64,000 bases of DNA from positions 481,889-545,888 of the forward strand of contig JAIDQQ010000023.1 in assembly GCA_029062165.1 (NCBI GenBank), in the 5' to 3' direction. Source of the DNA: Ruminococcus sp. (GTDB lineage: Bacteria; Bacillota; Clostridia; Oscillospirales; Ruminococcaceae). Made by a program: the position numbers and the translations under genes. Positions 27,301 through 35,771 of the stretch are shown piece by piece. The notes under the pieces are model-generated. The model had not been told where the DNA came from, did no database searches, and was given only the letters and a program-made list of their open reading frames with translations. Within the stretch, counting starts at the first letter, position 1. Each line of letters opens with the position of its first letter.

Positions 27301-27858
27301 ATGGCTGGAAGACCAAGAAAAAATTCCGATAATCCTGCAAAAAGAGGCAGAAAAGCTAAATCTGTCGTTGAAGAAGTAATTATTGAAGCCCCTGTTGTTG
27401 AGGAAGTAATTGCTGAAGAAATTCCGGCTGTCGAGACAGAAGAACCAGTAACAGAAATCGTCGCTGAAGAAACTGTCGTTGAAGCTGTTAAACCGGCAGA
27501 AGAAGAATCTAAGCCGAAGAGAAAATATACAAGACGTGCTAAACCTGTTGAGGAAACTCCTGTTGTGGTTGAGGAAGAACCTAAGCCGAAGAGAAAGTAT
27601 ACAAGACACGTCAAGCCCGTTGAAGTTTTGGAAGAAACTGTAGAAGAAATTGTATCAGCTCCGAAACTTTCGGCATATATTCAGGGAGCAGGTGCAGAAA
27701 TATCTTTCGAGGAACTTTCTGAAACTGCTGTAAAATTATCGGGTGTTAAATCGCCTAAGACTGTAAACCTCTATATCAAGCCTTACGAAGATGACGGCGT
27801 AGCTAAGGTTTACTATGTTGTCGATAACAAGGCAGGTCATTTCAATTTATTCAACTGA
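27301..27858 (+). CDS. AT-hook-like basic/acidic linker protein with DUF6465 domain
   Basis: 185 residues. The N-terminus has AGRPRK and KRGRKAK, AT-hook-like motifs. A long Val/Glu/Pro-rich segment (21-115) carries two copies of PKRKYTR, and a folded C-terminal domain (about 122-185, EISFEELSETAVKLSGV ... YYVVDNKAGHFNLF) fits DUF6465. AAGGAGG precedes the ATG. It is 20 bases after HU, and co-transcription and DNA binding of the arms point to a nucleoid-associated role, by inference. Confidence 0.75.
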   Translation: MAGRPRKNSDNPAKRGRKAKSVVEEVIIEAPVVEEVIAEEIPAVETEEPVTEIVAEETVVEAVKPAEEESKPKRKYTRRAKPVEETPVVVEEEPKPKRKYTRHVKPVEVLEETVEEIVSAPKLSAYIQGAGAEISFEELSETAVKLSGVKSPKTVNLYIKPYEDDGVAKVYYVVDNKAGHFNLFN

Positions 27859-27861
27859 AAA

Positions 27862-27893
27862 TTTCTGCGGAAAATTTTTCCGCAGATTTTTTG
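27862..27893 (+). terminator. Terminator of the HU operon
   Basis: TCTGCGGAAAA and TTTTCCGCAGA with a short loop, followed by six T. Confidence 0.88.
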
Positions 27894-27908
27894 TTTTTTA
27901 ACAATTCT

Positions 27909-27940
27909 TTAAGATTATTTTAAGAAACTGATAATATAAT
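27909..27940 (+). promoter_or_regulatory. Direct-repeat activator promoter of the Cthe_2159-like gene
   Basis: TTAAGA (27909-27914), TTATT, TTAAGA (27920-27925), nine bases, TATAAT (27935-27940). Same spacing and core as at 21538-21569. Confidence 0.7.
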
Positions 27941-28009
27941 CATAACCATAACAGATACGGAAAATAAAATTTCTGTAAAAAAATATCTTTTCAGGAGTAT
28001 GATTTTATT

Positions 28010-31000
28010 ATGAAGAAATGTAATATAAAAAAATTCCTTGCCGGAATTTCTGCACTTTGCGTTATGACACAGGCATTACCTGTTATCAGTTCCGCCGATA
28101 CTGTCACTCTTTACGGCGACGCTAATCTTGACGGTGAAGTAACACTTTCAGATGCTGTACTTATTATGCAGGCTCTTTCAAATCCCGACGTGTATAGTCT
28201 CTCCGAACAAGGTGCTGATAATGCCGACGTATACAACAGAGGCGACGGCATTTCCACTACGGATGCACTTTCAATACAGAAATTAGGTATAAGTCTTTTG
28301 AATTCCCTTCCGGAAAGCTGGCAGAATGGTGAAATTCCGTCAACTGACGTTACTAAAATTCAAATGAACAACGATTTAATAACAGTCGAGGGCGATTATG
28401 TAGAAATCGAGGGAACTACTATAACTATCACACATTCCGGTACTTTCTATATTGATGGCATACTTAATGATGGTCAGATTAATATAAACATTCCCGACGA
28501 AACCGCTGACCCTGAACCTGTAAATATTTTCCTTGACGGCGTGTATATTGTCGGAAAATCAGCACCGGCTATCCTTGTTACCAATGCGGAAAAGACTTTA
28601 ATAAACCTTGTTGACAGTACCGCAAACTTCCTTTCTGACGGCGACACGGCTTATTCCGGTGATAATCTCGGTAGTGCTGTAATCGAAGCCAAAGACGATT
28701 TAACCATAAACGGCGGTACTGGTGTTCTTAATATCACCGCAAACACTCAAGACGGTATCGTATGCAACAATGACATCAAAATAAACGGCGGTATGGTCAA
28801 TATAAATACCCTCAACGCTACCGACAAAACCGACGCTTTAAAAGGTAAAAAGTCCGTGACCGTGAAAGGTGGTACACTTAATATCGAAGCGGAAGGCGAT
28901 GGTCTGAAATCCTCTAAGGGAAATGTTTCCGTACAGGGCGGACTTCTCAACATTAAAGCCGGTAATGATGCAATACAGGCTGAAACTACTATTGATATTT
29001 CAGGCGGAACTGTCATAGCCGGTGGCGACAGAGGTCTTACAAGTGTTACTGGTACGAATATTACCGGCGGTACTGTCGTAGCAACCGCTACCGATAATCA
29101 GACGGATACCGCACTTATGTCCGGTACTACTCAAGGTACTATGCTTTTAAATTGTATCGCTTCCGGTGAAACTGACGGTTGTTGGAAAAAAGCTAATAAT
29201 CTTACTGTCGGAAACGTCAAGGATTATAAGTGGCAGAAAAAATACGCTTATGTACTTATCAGCGATTCTTCAATCAAGGCGGACGGTTCTTACAAACTCA
29301 CGAATAATTCCACAAATGCAACCGTCACACATGACGGTACGGAAGATTTCAGGATGTCCGGTACTGTAACGGTATTCGACAACGTCAATCCGGCAGGTAC
29401 GGAAGGAAGTACGCCAGCAGTTCCCGATACTGCAAGCAGTTATACGGTTACTCTTTCCGCAAACTCCATAAAAACAGACGCTCCGGCAGATGTCGCAAGC
29501 GTTGAAAATAACGTCCTCACTATCAGGAAACCGGCTGTAATGAGTGTCACCGGCGAAAACAAGGGCGGTCAGATTGTAGTTGACGTCGATAAGACTACAT
29601 ATCCCGACGGCGTTGTAGAACTTGATTTAAACGGCATGAATCTTACTAATGAAAGTGTCGCTCCGATATATGTAGCCTCAATCGGCGACGAAGTCCAGAT
29701 TGTAGCAAAAAGCGGTACGGATAACATCATTTCTGACGGCACTTCCCATACCGATTCATACACCGACAGCGACGGCAATATAAATGAAATAAATGGTGCT
29801 GTCTTCTCACGTGATGACCTTAAAATAAAAGGTTCGGGAAATCTTACTGTAAACGGCAATACCGCTGACGGAATTGTTTCAAAAAATGACCTCAAAATAT
29901 ATAACGGAAATGTTACAGTAAATGCCGTCGATGATGGTGTGAGAGGTAAAGACAGTGTGACTATTGGTAACGATACCGCTACAGACTATTCAACACTTAA
30001 ACTTACTGTATCTACAAAATCCGGTGACGGTATAAAATCTTCGTCGACTGAAACAGGTACAAAGGCTTACGGCGTTGTGACTATCAATGGTGGTACTGTT
30101 GATATAAAGTCCTATGCCGACGGTATTCAGGCAGAACAGGATTTCGTAATGAATGGCGGAGACCTCAATATTTATACCTATCAGGGTTCAGCATATACCG
30201 GTAGTGGTTCTACATCTTCCGGCGGAAATACCGGCTGGGGCGGTGGCTTCGGTGGTGGATTCGGCGGAGGTATGCAGGACGGCAATTCAAATAAGACTGA
30301 CATTTCCGCTAAGGGTATAAAATCAGTAGGCATTTACGATACTGCCGGTACTACTTGGCAGTCAGGCGGAAATATCACGGTAAACGGCGGTAATATTACT
30401 GTAGATTCTTCTGACGATTCACTTCATTGTGGCGGACAAATCAACATCAACGGCGGTACTTTCAGATTGTCAAGTGCTGATGATGCACTTCATGCTGACC
30501 ACGATTTAATTTTAGGTAAGGAAGGCGGTACATACAGCGATTTCAATATTTACGTACCTAAATGTTACGAGGGTGTCGAGGGAAATAACATCTATCAGCA
30601 TAGCGGTACGGTAGTAGTGAAATCCGACGATGACGGTTACAACGCCGCCGGTGGTGCAGACGGTTCGGGAGCAGGTAACAATACCGGCTGGAATCAGGGT
30701 GGCAGACCTGGTGGCATGGGTGGCGGTATGGGCGGTTCGTCCGGAAATATTCTCGAAATTACCGGCGGTATCGCTATAGTACAGTCCGCAAGCGGTGACC
30801 ATGATGCTTTTGACTCTAACGGAAATCTTACTGTTTCAGGTGGTGCAGTAATCGCCAACGGTAATGAACCTCTCGACTGTGACGGTACTAAATCTGTTTC
30901 CGGTAGTACTGCTGTTACGGTATCGCAAGGTACATCAGTTCCGGCAGGTACGCAGTTTACTGTTGCAGACAGTTCAGGTAATGTCATTGTATCGTTCACG

Positions 31001-31213
31001 ACTATGCAGGGAATGGGTTCACCGTCATTTGCAAGCGGTAGCGGTCTGACCTGTTATACAGGCGGTACTATCTCCGGCGGTACTGACCTTATACTTTCCG
31101 ACGATTCGCAGACAGTTTACGGTAACGGTACTATCTCCGGCGGTACTACTGTCAATGCCGGTACTTCTTCCGGCGGAAATCAAGGCGGTTGGGGTAACGG
31201 CGGACGCTGGTAA
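28010..31213 (+). CDS. Secreted Cthe_2159-like beta-helix protein with N-terminal dockerin
   Basis: 1067 residues. Signal peptide (1-28), then a dockerin at the N-terminus (34-98: GDANLDGEVTLSDAVLIMQ, later RGDGISTTDALSIQ). Two modules of the Cthe_2159 carbohydrate-binding family follow (about 115-465 and 480-1040), seen as short beta-helix rungs such as DGI.CNNDIKINGG and DALKGKKSVTVKGGTL. Gly-rich stretches interrupt the second module (near 735-755 and 885-910) and end the protein. The family founder from Clostridium thermocellum binds cellulose and pectic sugars. Here the dockerin ties it to the cellulosome. Confidence 0.85.
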   Translation: MKKCNIKKFLAGISALCVMTQALPVISSADTVTLYGDANLDGEVTLSDAVLIMQALSNPDVYSLSEQGADNADVYNRGDGISTTDALSIQKLGISLLNSLPESWQNGEIPSTDVTKIQMNNDLITVEGDYVEIEGTTITITHSGTFYIDGILNDGQININIPDETADPEPVNIFLDGVYIVGKSAPAILVTNAEKTLINLVDSTANFLSDGDTAYSGDNLGSAVIEAKDDLTINGGTGVLNITANTQDGIVCNNDIKINGGMVNINTLNATDKTDALKGKKSVTVKGGTLNIEAEGDGLKSSKGNVSVQGGLLNIKAGNDAIQAETTIDISGGTVIAGGDRGLTSVTGTNITGGTVVATATDNQTDTALMSGTTQGTMLLNCIASGETDGCWKKANNLTVGNVKDYKWQKKYAYVLISDSSIKADGSYKLTNNSTNATVTHDGTEDFRMSGTVTVFDNVNPAGTEGSTPAVPDTASSYTVTLSANSIKTDAPADVASVENNVLTIRKPAVMSVTGENKGGQIVVDVDKTTYPDGVVELDLNGMNLTNESVAPIYVASIGDEVQIVAKSGTDNIISDGTSHTDSYTDSDGNINEINGAVFSRDDLKIKGSGNLTVNGNTADGIVSKNDLKIYNGNVTVNAVDDGVRGKDSVTIGNDTATDYSTLKLTVSTKSGDGIKSSSTETGTKAYGVVTINGGTVDIKSYADGIQAEQDFVMNGGDLNIYTYQGSAYTGSGSTSSGGNTGWGGGFGGGFGGGMQDGNSNKTDISAKGIKSVGIYDTAGTTWQSGGNITVNGGNITVDSSDDSLHCGGQININGGTFRLSSADDALHADHDLILGKEGGTYSDFNIYVPKCYEGVEGNNIYQHSGTVVVKSDDDGYNAAGGADGSGAGNNTGWNQGGRPGGMGGGMGGSSGNILEITGGIAIVQSASGDHDAFDSNGNLTVSGGAVIANGNEPLDCDGTKSVSGSTAVTVSQGTSVPAGTQFTVADSSGNVIVSFTTMQGMGSPSFASGSGLTCYTGGTISGGTDLILSDDSQTVYGNGTISGGTTVNAGTSSGGNQGGWGNGGRW

Positions 31214-31227
31214 TATAACAGATTTTC

Positions 31228-31274
31228 AGCCATAGTATTTATGATTTCCGGTCATAAGTGCTATGGCTTTTCTG
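31228..31274 (+). terminator. Terminator of the Cthe_2159-like gene
   Basis: AGCCATAG (31228-31235) pairs with CTATGGCT (31261-31268), with an inner TTATGA/TCATAA helix, then a T run. Confidence 0.85.
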
Positions 31275-31303
31275 TTGACTTTTTAACGCTTTTGGTGTAT
31301 AAT
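31275..31303 (+). promoter_or_regulatory. Promoter of the small-gene operon 31343-33394
   Basis: TTGACT (31275-31280), 17 bases, TATAAT (31298-31303), directly after the terminator. Confidence 0.75.
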
Positions 31304-31342
31304 ATTATTAGGATAAATCAGAATTTAAAAGGAGACTATTTT

Positions 31343-31627
31343 ATGATAACAATAGATACTTGGGCGGTTATAGCGGTTGATGATAACAATGTCATAGTTG
31401 AATGCCCGTTTATGCCTGAAAATAACACAATGACCGTTCCCATAGAAGAAATAGGAAAATGTGATATAGGCGATATTTTATCAACTGAAACAGGTGGTTG
31501 GCTTTATCTGGAGGAAGAAGAATTAAAAGACCTTACTGATACAGGCAGGAAAAAATTTGAAGATTATTTAAACCGAAAAGGTTTTGTATACCATGATATA
31601 AAACACTATGGTTTTATCGCAGGTTAA
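31343..31627 (+). CDS. Unknown small protein
   Basis: 94 residues from the ATG 8 bases after AAGGAG; a longer frame upstream overlaps the promoter. Sequence WAVIAVDDNNVIVECPFMPEN, IEEIGKCDIGDILSTETGGWLYLEEEELKD and a C-terminal helix. It recalls small DUF3006-type proteins (beta strands, then G-D-I-L), only weakly. First of four small same-strand genes. Confidence 0.65.
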   Translation: MITIDTWAVIAVDDNNVIVECPFMPENNTMTVPIEEIGKCDIGDILSTETGGWLYLEEEELKDLTDTGRKKFEDYLNRKGFVYHDIKHYGFIAG

Positions 31628-31654
31628 ATTCTGATGTAATTCAGAGGTGAAAAA

Positions 31655-32071
31655 ATGAAATCTAAAAAACTTAAAAAATTTGTTTTAACTCTTATTGTTT
31701 TATTTTCCCTGTTTTTCATAGCAACCGAAGTTTGTATTATGAAATATCTTAAAGAATACGGATACGGTATAAAAGAACTGCCACAGACTACAATGGTTTA
31801 CTTTCGTTTAAGTAACGGCTTTACCGTCGGGGAGACTGACAGCCAAACTATTTTTATCGGCAGAAGCGATTACATCTATGATAAATTATTTGAAAAAAAC
31901 GGTTACTATGAAGCCGACAGAATGGCTATGGACGGTTTTTATAGTAAAATCGGTGAAATCAAAGAAAATAATCATACGTATGATTTTCTGATTTCTTCTT
32001 CTGATGATTGGTGTCACTGGTTCAGGATATACTACATAGGCAAAAAATATCCTATTGAAAGTTTCCGATAA
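31655..32071 (+). CDS. Unknown membrane-anchored protein
   Basis: 138 residues. A basic start and one hydrophobic segment (8-29) act as a signal anchor; the rest would lie outside the cell. Motif DWCHWFRIYYIGKKYPIESFR at the C-terminus. GAGGTG precedes the ATG. No family recognised. Confidence 0.65.
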   Translation: MKSKKLKKFVLTLIVLFSLFFIATEVCIMKYLKEYGYGIKELPQTTMVYFRLSNGFTVGETDSQTIFIGRSDYIYDKLFEKNGYYEADRMAMDGFYSKIGEIKENNHTYDFLISSSDDWCHWFRIYYIGKKYPIESFR

Positions 32072-32097
32072 ACCGTAATTTAACGGAGGTAAATATA

Positions 32098-32598
32098 TTG
32101 ATTGAATGTAATTTTAAACTTCCTTATAATGTGATTGACATTGACACCGGAGACGAACATTTTATTTTAAAATTCGATTCGTTTGACGATAATCAAAGCG
32201 ATTATTCCATAAAAAGAGGCGGATTAACAGGAAATTTCAGTATTGACTACATCGGAAACGGTATCAATTGTCACTTTAAATGCGATATTACTATTGGAAA
32301 TGTTTATGCATTTTATATAGCCCTTGACACTGTCTATGATATTTTATTCGGTAAGAATGCTACTGCTGTTCTTGAAAATTATGGTGAAAATCTGAAACAT
32401 ACAAGTCTGATATTTAATTTTGATAAACGTGGACGCTGTAATGTAAAGGGATTTTTTAAAAACGCAAGTAATTATTATAAAAACGGTATTAATTTTTCTT
32501 TTGGGCTTGACCAGATATATATAACAGATATATTAATTTCTATGGAAATATTTTTCAAAGAGTTGAGAAGAATACAGGGACATAATAATTTTTATTGA
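32098..32598 (+). CDS. Unknown protein, possible WapI-type immunity fold
   Basis: 166 residues with a TTG start after GGAGG. Beta-rich; the part IFNFDKRGRCNVKGFFKN ... INFSFGLDQIYITDIL resembles the WapI/DUF6228 immunity pattern (a 'G-x-v-x-G' strand followed by a 'F-x-x-D-Q' strand). That is a by-eye likeness. No Rhs or WapA toxin gene is in the window. Confidence 0.6.
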   Translation: MIECNFKLPYNVIDIDTGDEHFILKFDSFDDNQSDYSIKRGGLTGNFSIDYIGNGINCHFKCDITIGNVYAFYIALDTVYDILFGKNATAVLENYGENLKHTSLIFNFDKRGRCNVKGFFKNASNYYKNGINFSFGLDQIYITDILISMEIFFKELRRIQGHNNFY

Positions 32599-32620
32599 AT
32601 CAGAAAGGAATAAATTTTCC

Positions 32621-33394
32621 GTGTACAGACTTTTCAGTTACATTAAACAACCTCTTTTCGATAACTGGTACATTACCCAACTAATCGGACAGGGTACATA
32701 CAGCGAAGTCTATGAAATAACTTCCGGTATCGAAACGGCGGTTATAAAAGTAAAGCCGGTTTTTACAGATACTCCGGAAAGTCTTCAAAGAAAAATTTCC
32801 GTTGCAGAACGTGAGGCGGTCATAATGGACGGTCTGAAAGATTGTCCGTATATTGTACGCTATCACGGAAAGACTATTCAGAAAATTTCAGATTTAAAGT
32901 ATCTTTTTATTCTGAAAACCGAAAAACTTATACCACTTACGGAGCAGGTCAATATTTTCGTACCGGAAGAGCGTATCATAAAAATTGCCCTCGATATTGC
33001 AACCGCTCTCGAATATGTACATAATGCCGGAATAGTTCATTGCGACGTCAAGCCGGATAATTTTTTCTTATCCGCTGACGGTATCTGTAAATTAGGCGAT
33101 TTCAATATTTCAGGCTTTCAGGGTATAGAAAGAAATATTTCCGGAAGTCATGGCTATACCGCTCCCGAAGTGTATACTTCTGATACTTACGACACGAAAA
33201 GCGATATATATTCCTATGGAATCAGTTTAAATCAGCTTACGAAAGGCAGATGTTCTCCGGAATTTTCGGAAATAATCTCGAAAGCCTGCTCCCCTGATTT
33301 GTCAAAAAGATACCAGTCTTTCAGCGATATTATTTCCGATATTTCAGCGATAAAAAGAAATAATTACGTCAATCCGGAAGATTTTTCTTGTTAA
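32621..33394 (+). CDS. Soluble Ser/Thr protein kinase (Hanks type), kinase domain only
   Basis: 257 residues, GTG start with a poorly spaced AAGGA. Gly loop IGQGTYSEV, ATP Lys in AVIKVK, catalytic loop HCDVKPDN (Cys for the usual Arg), metal loop DFN in place of DFG, and APE as APEVY. No membrane segment or PASTA repeats, and shorter than PrkC-type kinases. HCD and DFN are non-standard but keep the catalytic Asp and metal Asp, so activity is plausible. Its neighbours are small immunity-like genes rather than a phosphatase. Confidence 0.85.
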   Translation: MYRLFSYIKQPLFDNWYITQLIGQGTYSEVYEITSGIETAVIKVKPVFTDTPESLQRKISVAEREAVIMDGLKDCPYIVRYHGKTIQKISDLKYLFILKTEKLIPLTEQVNIFVPEERIIKIALDIATALEYVHNAGIVHCDVKPDNFFLSADGICKLGDFNISGFQGIERNISGSHGYTAPEVYTSDTYDTKSDIYSYGISLNQLTKGRCSPEFSEIISKACSPDLSKRYQSFSDIISDISAIKRNNYVNPEDFSC

Positions 33395-33428
33395 AAAATA
33401 AAAATATATATTTTTTCCGGAAAAACTC

Positions 33429-33457
33429 TTGACATTTATTATTTTATGTGATATAAT
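33429..33457 (+). promoter_or_regulatory. Promoter of tRNA-Pro
   Basis: Consensus TTGACA (33429-33434), 17 bases, TATAAT (33452-33457). Confidence 0.85.
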
Positions 33458-33471
33458 TTTCAATGTTGAAA

Positions 33472-33545
33472 CGAGGTGTGGCTCAGTTTGGTAGAGTACT
33501 ACGTTCGGGACGTAGGGGCCGCAGGTTCGAATCCTGTCACCTCGA
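33472..33545 (+). tRNA. tRNA-Pro (anticodon CGG)
   Basis: A 74-base cloverleaf. Acceptor CGAGGTG with CACCTCG, D-arm GCTC/GAGT, anticodon stem CTACG/CGTAG with loop TTCGGGA (CGG at 34-36), and T-arm GCAGG TTCGAAT CCTGT. No CCA is encoded, so it is added after transcription. Reads CCG proline codons. Confidence 0.95.
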
Positions 33546-33555
33546 CTTTTAAAAA

Positions 33556-33590
33556 TAACCTGTATTTCTTACGAAGTACAGGTTTTTTTA
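33556..33590 (+). terminator. Terminator after tRNA-Pro
   Basis: AACCTGTA and TACAGGTT around a 12-base loop, then a T run. It sits just before the stop of the convergent pentapeptide-repeat gene. Confidence 0.85.
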
Positions 33591-33592
33591 TG

Positions 33593-33928
33593 TTATATGT
33601 CTAATCCTGTTGTTTCGGAAATATTCGCACCGTCAAGTTTTGCATTGGTAAAGTCTGCCATAAATAAATTTGCATTGGTGAAGTCCGCACCGGTGAGGTC
33701 TGCACTAGCGAGTTTTGCACCGGATAGGTCTGCATTGGTGAAGTCCGCACCGGTGAGGTCTGCATCAGTGAGGTCAGCTTCAGCGAGAAATGCATATCTG
33801 AGAGTAGCTTTATTGAGGTCTACACCATTTAGATTAACATTTCTAAGGTCTGCATATTCTCCGCCTTCTTCACCGTAAAGCCATAGCTGATGTTTCCTGA
33901 GAATTTCCTGTAATTCTTTTTTGTCCAT
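33593..33928 (-). CDS. Pentapeptide-repeat protein
   Basis: 111 residues starting MDKKEL. From about residue 25 it is a run of A(D/N)LxX pentapeptides (ADLRN, VNLNG, ADLTG, ADFTN and so on), predicted to fold as a right-handed quadrilateral beta-helix. Some relatives mimic DNA and protect gyrase, but no function is shown here. The repeated coding DNA looks like a direct-repeat array. It follows tetR on the same strand. Confidence 0.85.
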   Translation of the reverse strand: MDKKELQEILRKHQLWLYGEEGGEYADLRNVNLNGVDLNKATLRYAFLAEADLTDADLTGADFTNADLSGAKLASADLTGADFTNANLFMADFTNAKLDGANISETTGLDI

Positions 33929-33968
33929 TTTCGGTAATTCCTTTCTGTAATTATAATCATTTTTTGTT

Positions 33969-34586
33969 TTATTCCGGTCTTGTGAAAAGAAAACTGAAAC
34001 TTCCCTTTTCTGTTTCAAAGCAGGTTTCGAGTACGTGTGCATAAAGTTTCAGCTTACGGTACATACTGGCGTCATCGGACGGAAAAAACGAACGGTTAAG
34101 CAAAAACGTCAGCATGGCTACTACCATTTCAGCACTTTCTACAGGCGTTTCGGTATGGATTGAACCATCTGCCATACCGTCTTTAAGAATTTCCGTCAGT
34201 ATCGGCGAGACAGTCTTAATAGCAGTCATCATCAGTTTATAGTGTAACATTATATCATCCTGAACGTGCAGAGAAGTTATAATATTCCGGTTGTTATCCT
34301 GAAATTCCTTTCGTATCATAGAGGCAAAAAGCTGTTTAAGTTTTTCGTAGGTACTCACGCAGTTATCCGTAGAGGCGAAGTATTCCTTTATGGCAGATGT
34401 GTAACTTCTTTCAATAACGGCGTCGATAATTTCTTCCTTGCTCTGAAAATAGTAATATATACTTCCCTTACCGATACCGGCATTTTTAGCAATCATGTCA
34501 ACTGTCATATCACGGTTAGGGGATTCCATAGTACACATAAGTTCTTCAGCGGAATTAAGTATAATTTCTACTTTATTTTCTTTCAT
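33969..34586 (-). CDS. TetR-family regulator
   Basis: 205 residues. The N-terminal helix-turn-helix (about 25-48: TVDMIAKNAGIGKGSIYYYFQSKEEI) is textbook TetR. The C-terminal ligand domain is helical and variable. It is divergent from the hydrolase-ACP operon, whose promoter carries a perfect palindrome at 34765-34781, the likely operator. A related half site, CCGGCGGT at 34633-34640, lies in its own leader and suggests autoregulation. The ligand is unknown, perhaps an acyl compound. Confidence 0.9.
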   Translation of the reverse strand: MKENKVEIILNSAEELMCTMESPNRDMTVDMIAKNAGIGKGSIYYYFQSKEEIIDAVIERSYTSAIKEYFASTDNCVSTYEKLKQLFASMIRKEFQDNNRNIITSLHVQDDIMLHYKLMMTAIKTVSPILTEILKDGMADGSIHTETPVESAEMVVAMLTFLLNRSFFPSDDASMYRKLKLYAHVLETCFETEKGSFSFLFTRPE

Positions 34587-34670
34587 GGCGACAGAAAATT
34601 TCCTCCTTTAATGATTATTAAAGAATATTCTTCCGGCGGTTTATAAAAATTTCAAGAGGTGTTATGTGAT

Positions 34671-34699
34671 ATTATACCATAAAATATACGGAAAATCAA
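34671..34699 (-). promoter_or_regulatory. Promoter of tetR
   Basis: Minus strand TTGATT (34694-34699), 17 bases, TATAAT (34671-34676). Confidence 0.7.
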
Positions 34700-34722
34700 G
34701 TCAACGTTGTGAAAAAATATAC

Positions 34723-34751
34723 TTGACTTTAAGAAAAAAGCGTGCTATAAT
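34723..34751 (+). promoter_or_regulatory. Promoter of the hydrolase-ACP operon
   Basis: TTGACT (34723-34728), 17 bases, TATAAT (34746-34751) with an extended -10 TG. Confidence 0.8.
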
Positions 34752-34764
34752 AAAATCATAGAAA

Positions 34765-34781
34765 TTCGACCGGCGGTCGAA
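34765..34781 (+). promoter_or_regulatory. TetR operator palindrome
   Basis: TTCGACCG-G-CGGTCGAA, perfect 8-base arms. It sits 13 bases after the -10, where a bound repressor would block transcription start. The core GACCGGCGGTC resembles many TetR sites. Confidence 0.75.
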
Positions 34782-34803
34782 AATCAGAAAAAGGGGTGCA
34801 TTT

Positions 34804-35757
34804 ATGTCGAAAATCTTACTGGGAGCTATGCTCGCCTTAGGCAGTACGGCTACCGCCTGTATTGCCGGTGCAAAAACTCTCTTTAACCGTACTATTCCAC
34901 GACAGGACACTTTAAGGGTTGACATCAGTGAAATGGCTGATATGTCCAGATGGGAAGAGTACAAGAAATTCATGATTCCTAACCGTGAATGGCTTGAAAA
35001 ACAGGAGTTGGAACACGTTACCATTACAGCACGTGACGGAATAGAACTCCATGCGAATTATTTTCCGGCAGAAAATCCGAGTAACAAACTTGTAATCTGT
35101 AATCACGGCTATACCGGACGTGGTATGAAAGACTGTGCTTCAATTGCAGTATTTTTTCACAGAATCGGTTTCGATTGCCTGATAGTTGACCACAGAGGTC
35201 ATGGCGACAGTGAGGGAAAATATATCGGTTTCGGTATTCTTGACCGTTTCGACTGTCTCCGCTGGATTCAGTACGTAAATAACCGTTTCGGAAACTCTAA
35301 ACAGATTGTTCTTTACGGTGTTTCAATGGGTGCTACTACAGCCCTCATGACGACAGGTTTTCCGGAAACTGAAAATTCCGTAAAAGCCGTAATAGCTGAC
35401 TGTGCTTTCACATCGCCTTACGCTGTATTCAAACATATCCTGAAACGTGATTATCACTTACCTCCGTTTCCTATAATGGATATAAATGACGCTATATGCA
35501 GAAAAAAAGCCGGTTATGGTTTCAGCGACTATTCAACACTCTATGCCGTGCAGAATACAAATATTCCGATACTTTTTATACATGGTGCGGAAGATAATTT
35601 TGTACCAGTATACATGAGCAGGCTGAATTTTAACGAATGCAATTCCGAAAAGGATTTAATGATAGTCGAAAATGCCGGTCATGGTGCGGCATATTATGAA
35701 GATGTTCCGGCATACGAGGAAAAAATAATATCGTTCACAGAAAAGTATCTTGACTGA
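34804..35757 (+). CDS. Membrane-associated alpha/beta hydrolase
   Basis: 317 residues. A hydrophobic N-terminal segment (3-24) may anchor it. Catalytic triad visible: Ser in YGVSMGA, Asp in HGAEDNFVP, His in AGHGAA; oxyanion region NHGYTGRG. First gene of the TetR-controlled operon, before an acyltransferase-like protein and an ACP, so it may act as a thioesterase or acyl hydrolase on the operon's product, by inference. Confidence 0.88.
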   Translation: MSKILLGAMLALGSTATACIAGAKTLFNRTIPRQDTLRVDISEMADMSRWEEYKKFMIPNREWLEKQELEHVTITARDGIELHANYFPAENPSNKLVICNHGYTGRGMKDCASIAVFFHRIGFDCLIVDHRGHGDSEGKYIGFGILDRFDCLRWIQYVNNRFGNSKQIVLYGVSMGATTALMTTGFPETENSVKAVIADCAFTSPYAVFKHILKRDYHLPPFPIMDINDAICRKKAGYGFSDYSTLYAVQNTNIPILFIHGAEDNFVPVYMSRLNFNECNSEKDLMIVENAGHGAAYYEDVPAYEEKIISFTEKYLD

Positions 35758-35771
35758 TACAAGGAGGAAAA

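Noticed and set aside
26905-27614. Long minus-strand open frames over HU and DUF6465
   Set aside because: Antisense to two well-supported genes; low-complexity Phe/Ser-rich translation without a ribosome site.
33620-33800. Array of short direct repeats, CRISPR-like at first sight
   Set aside because: The repeats are 15-base pentapeptide codons in frame within a coding gene; no unique spacers and no cas genes.
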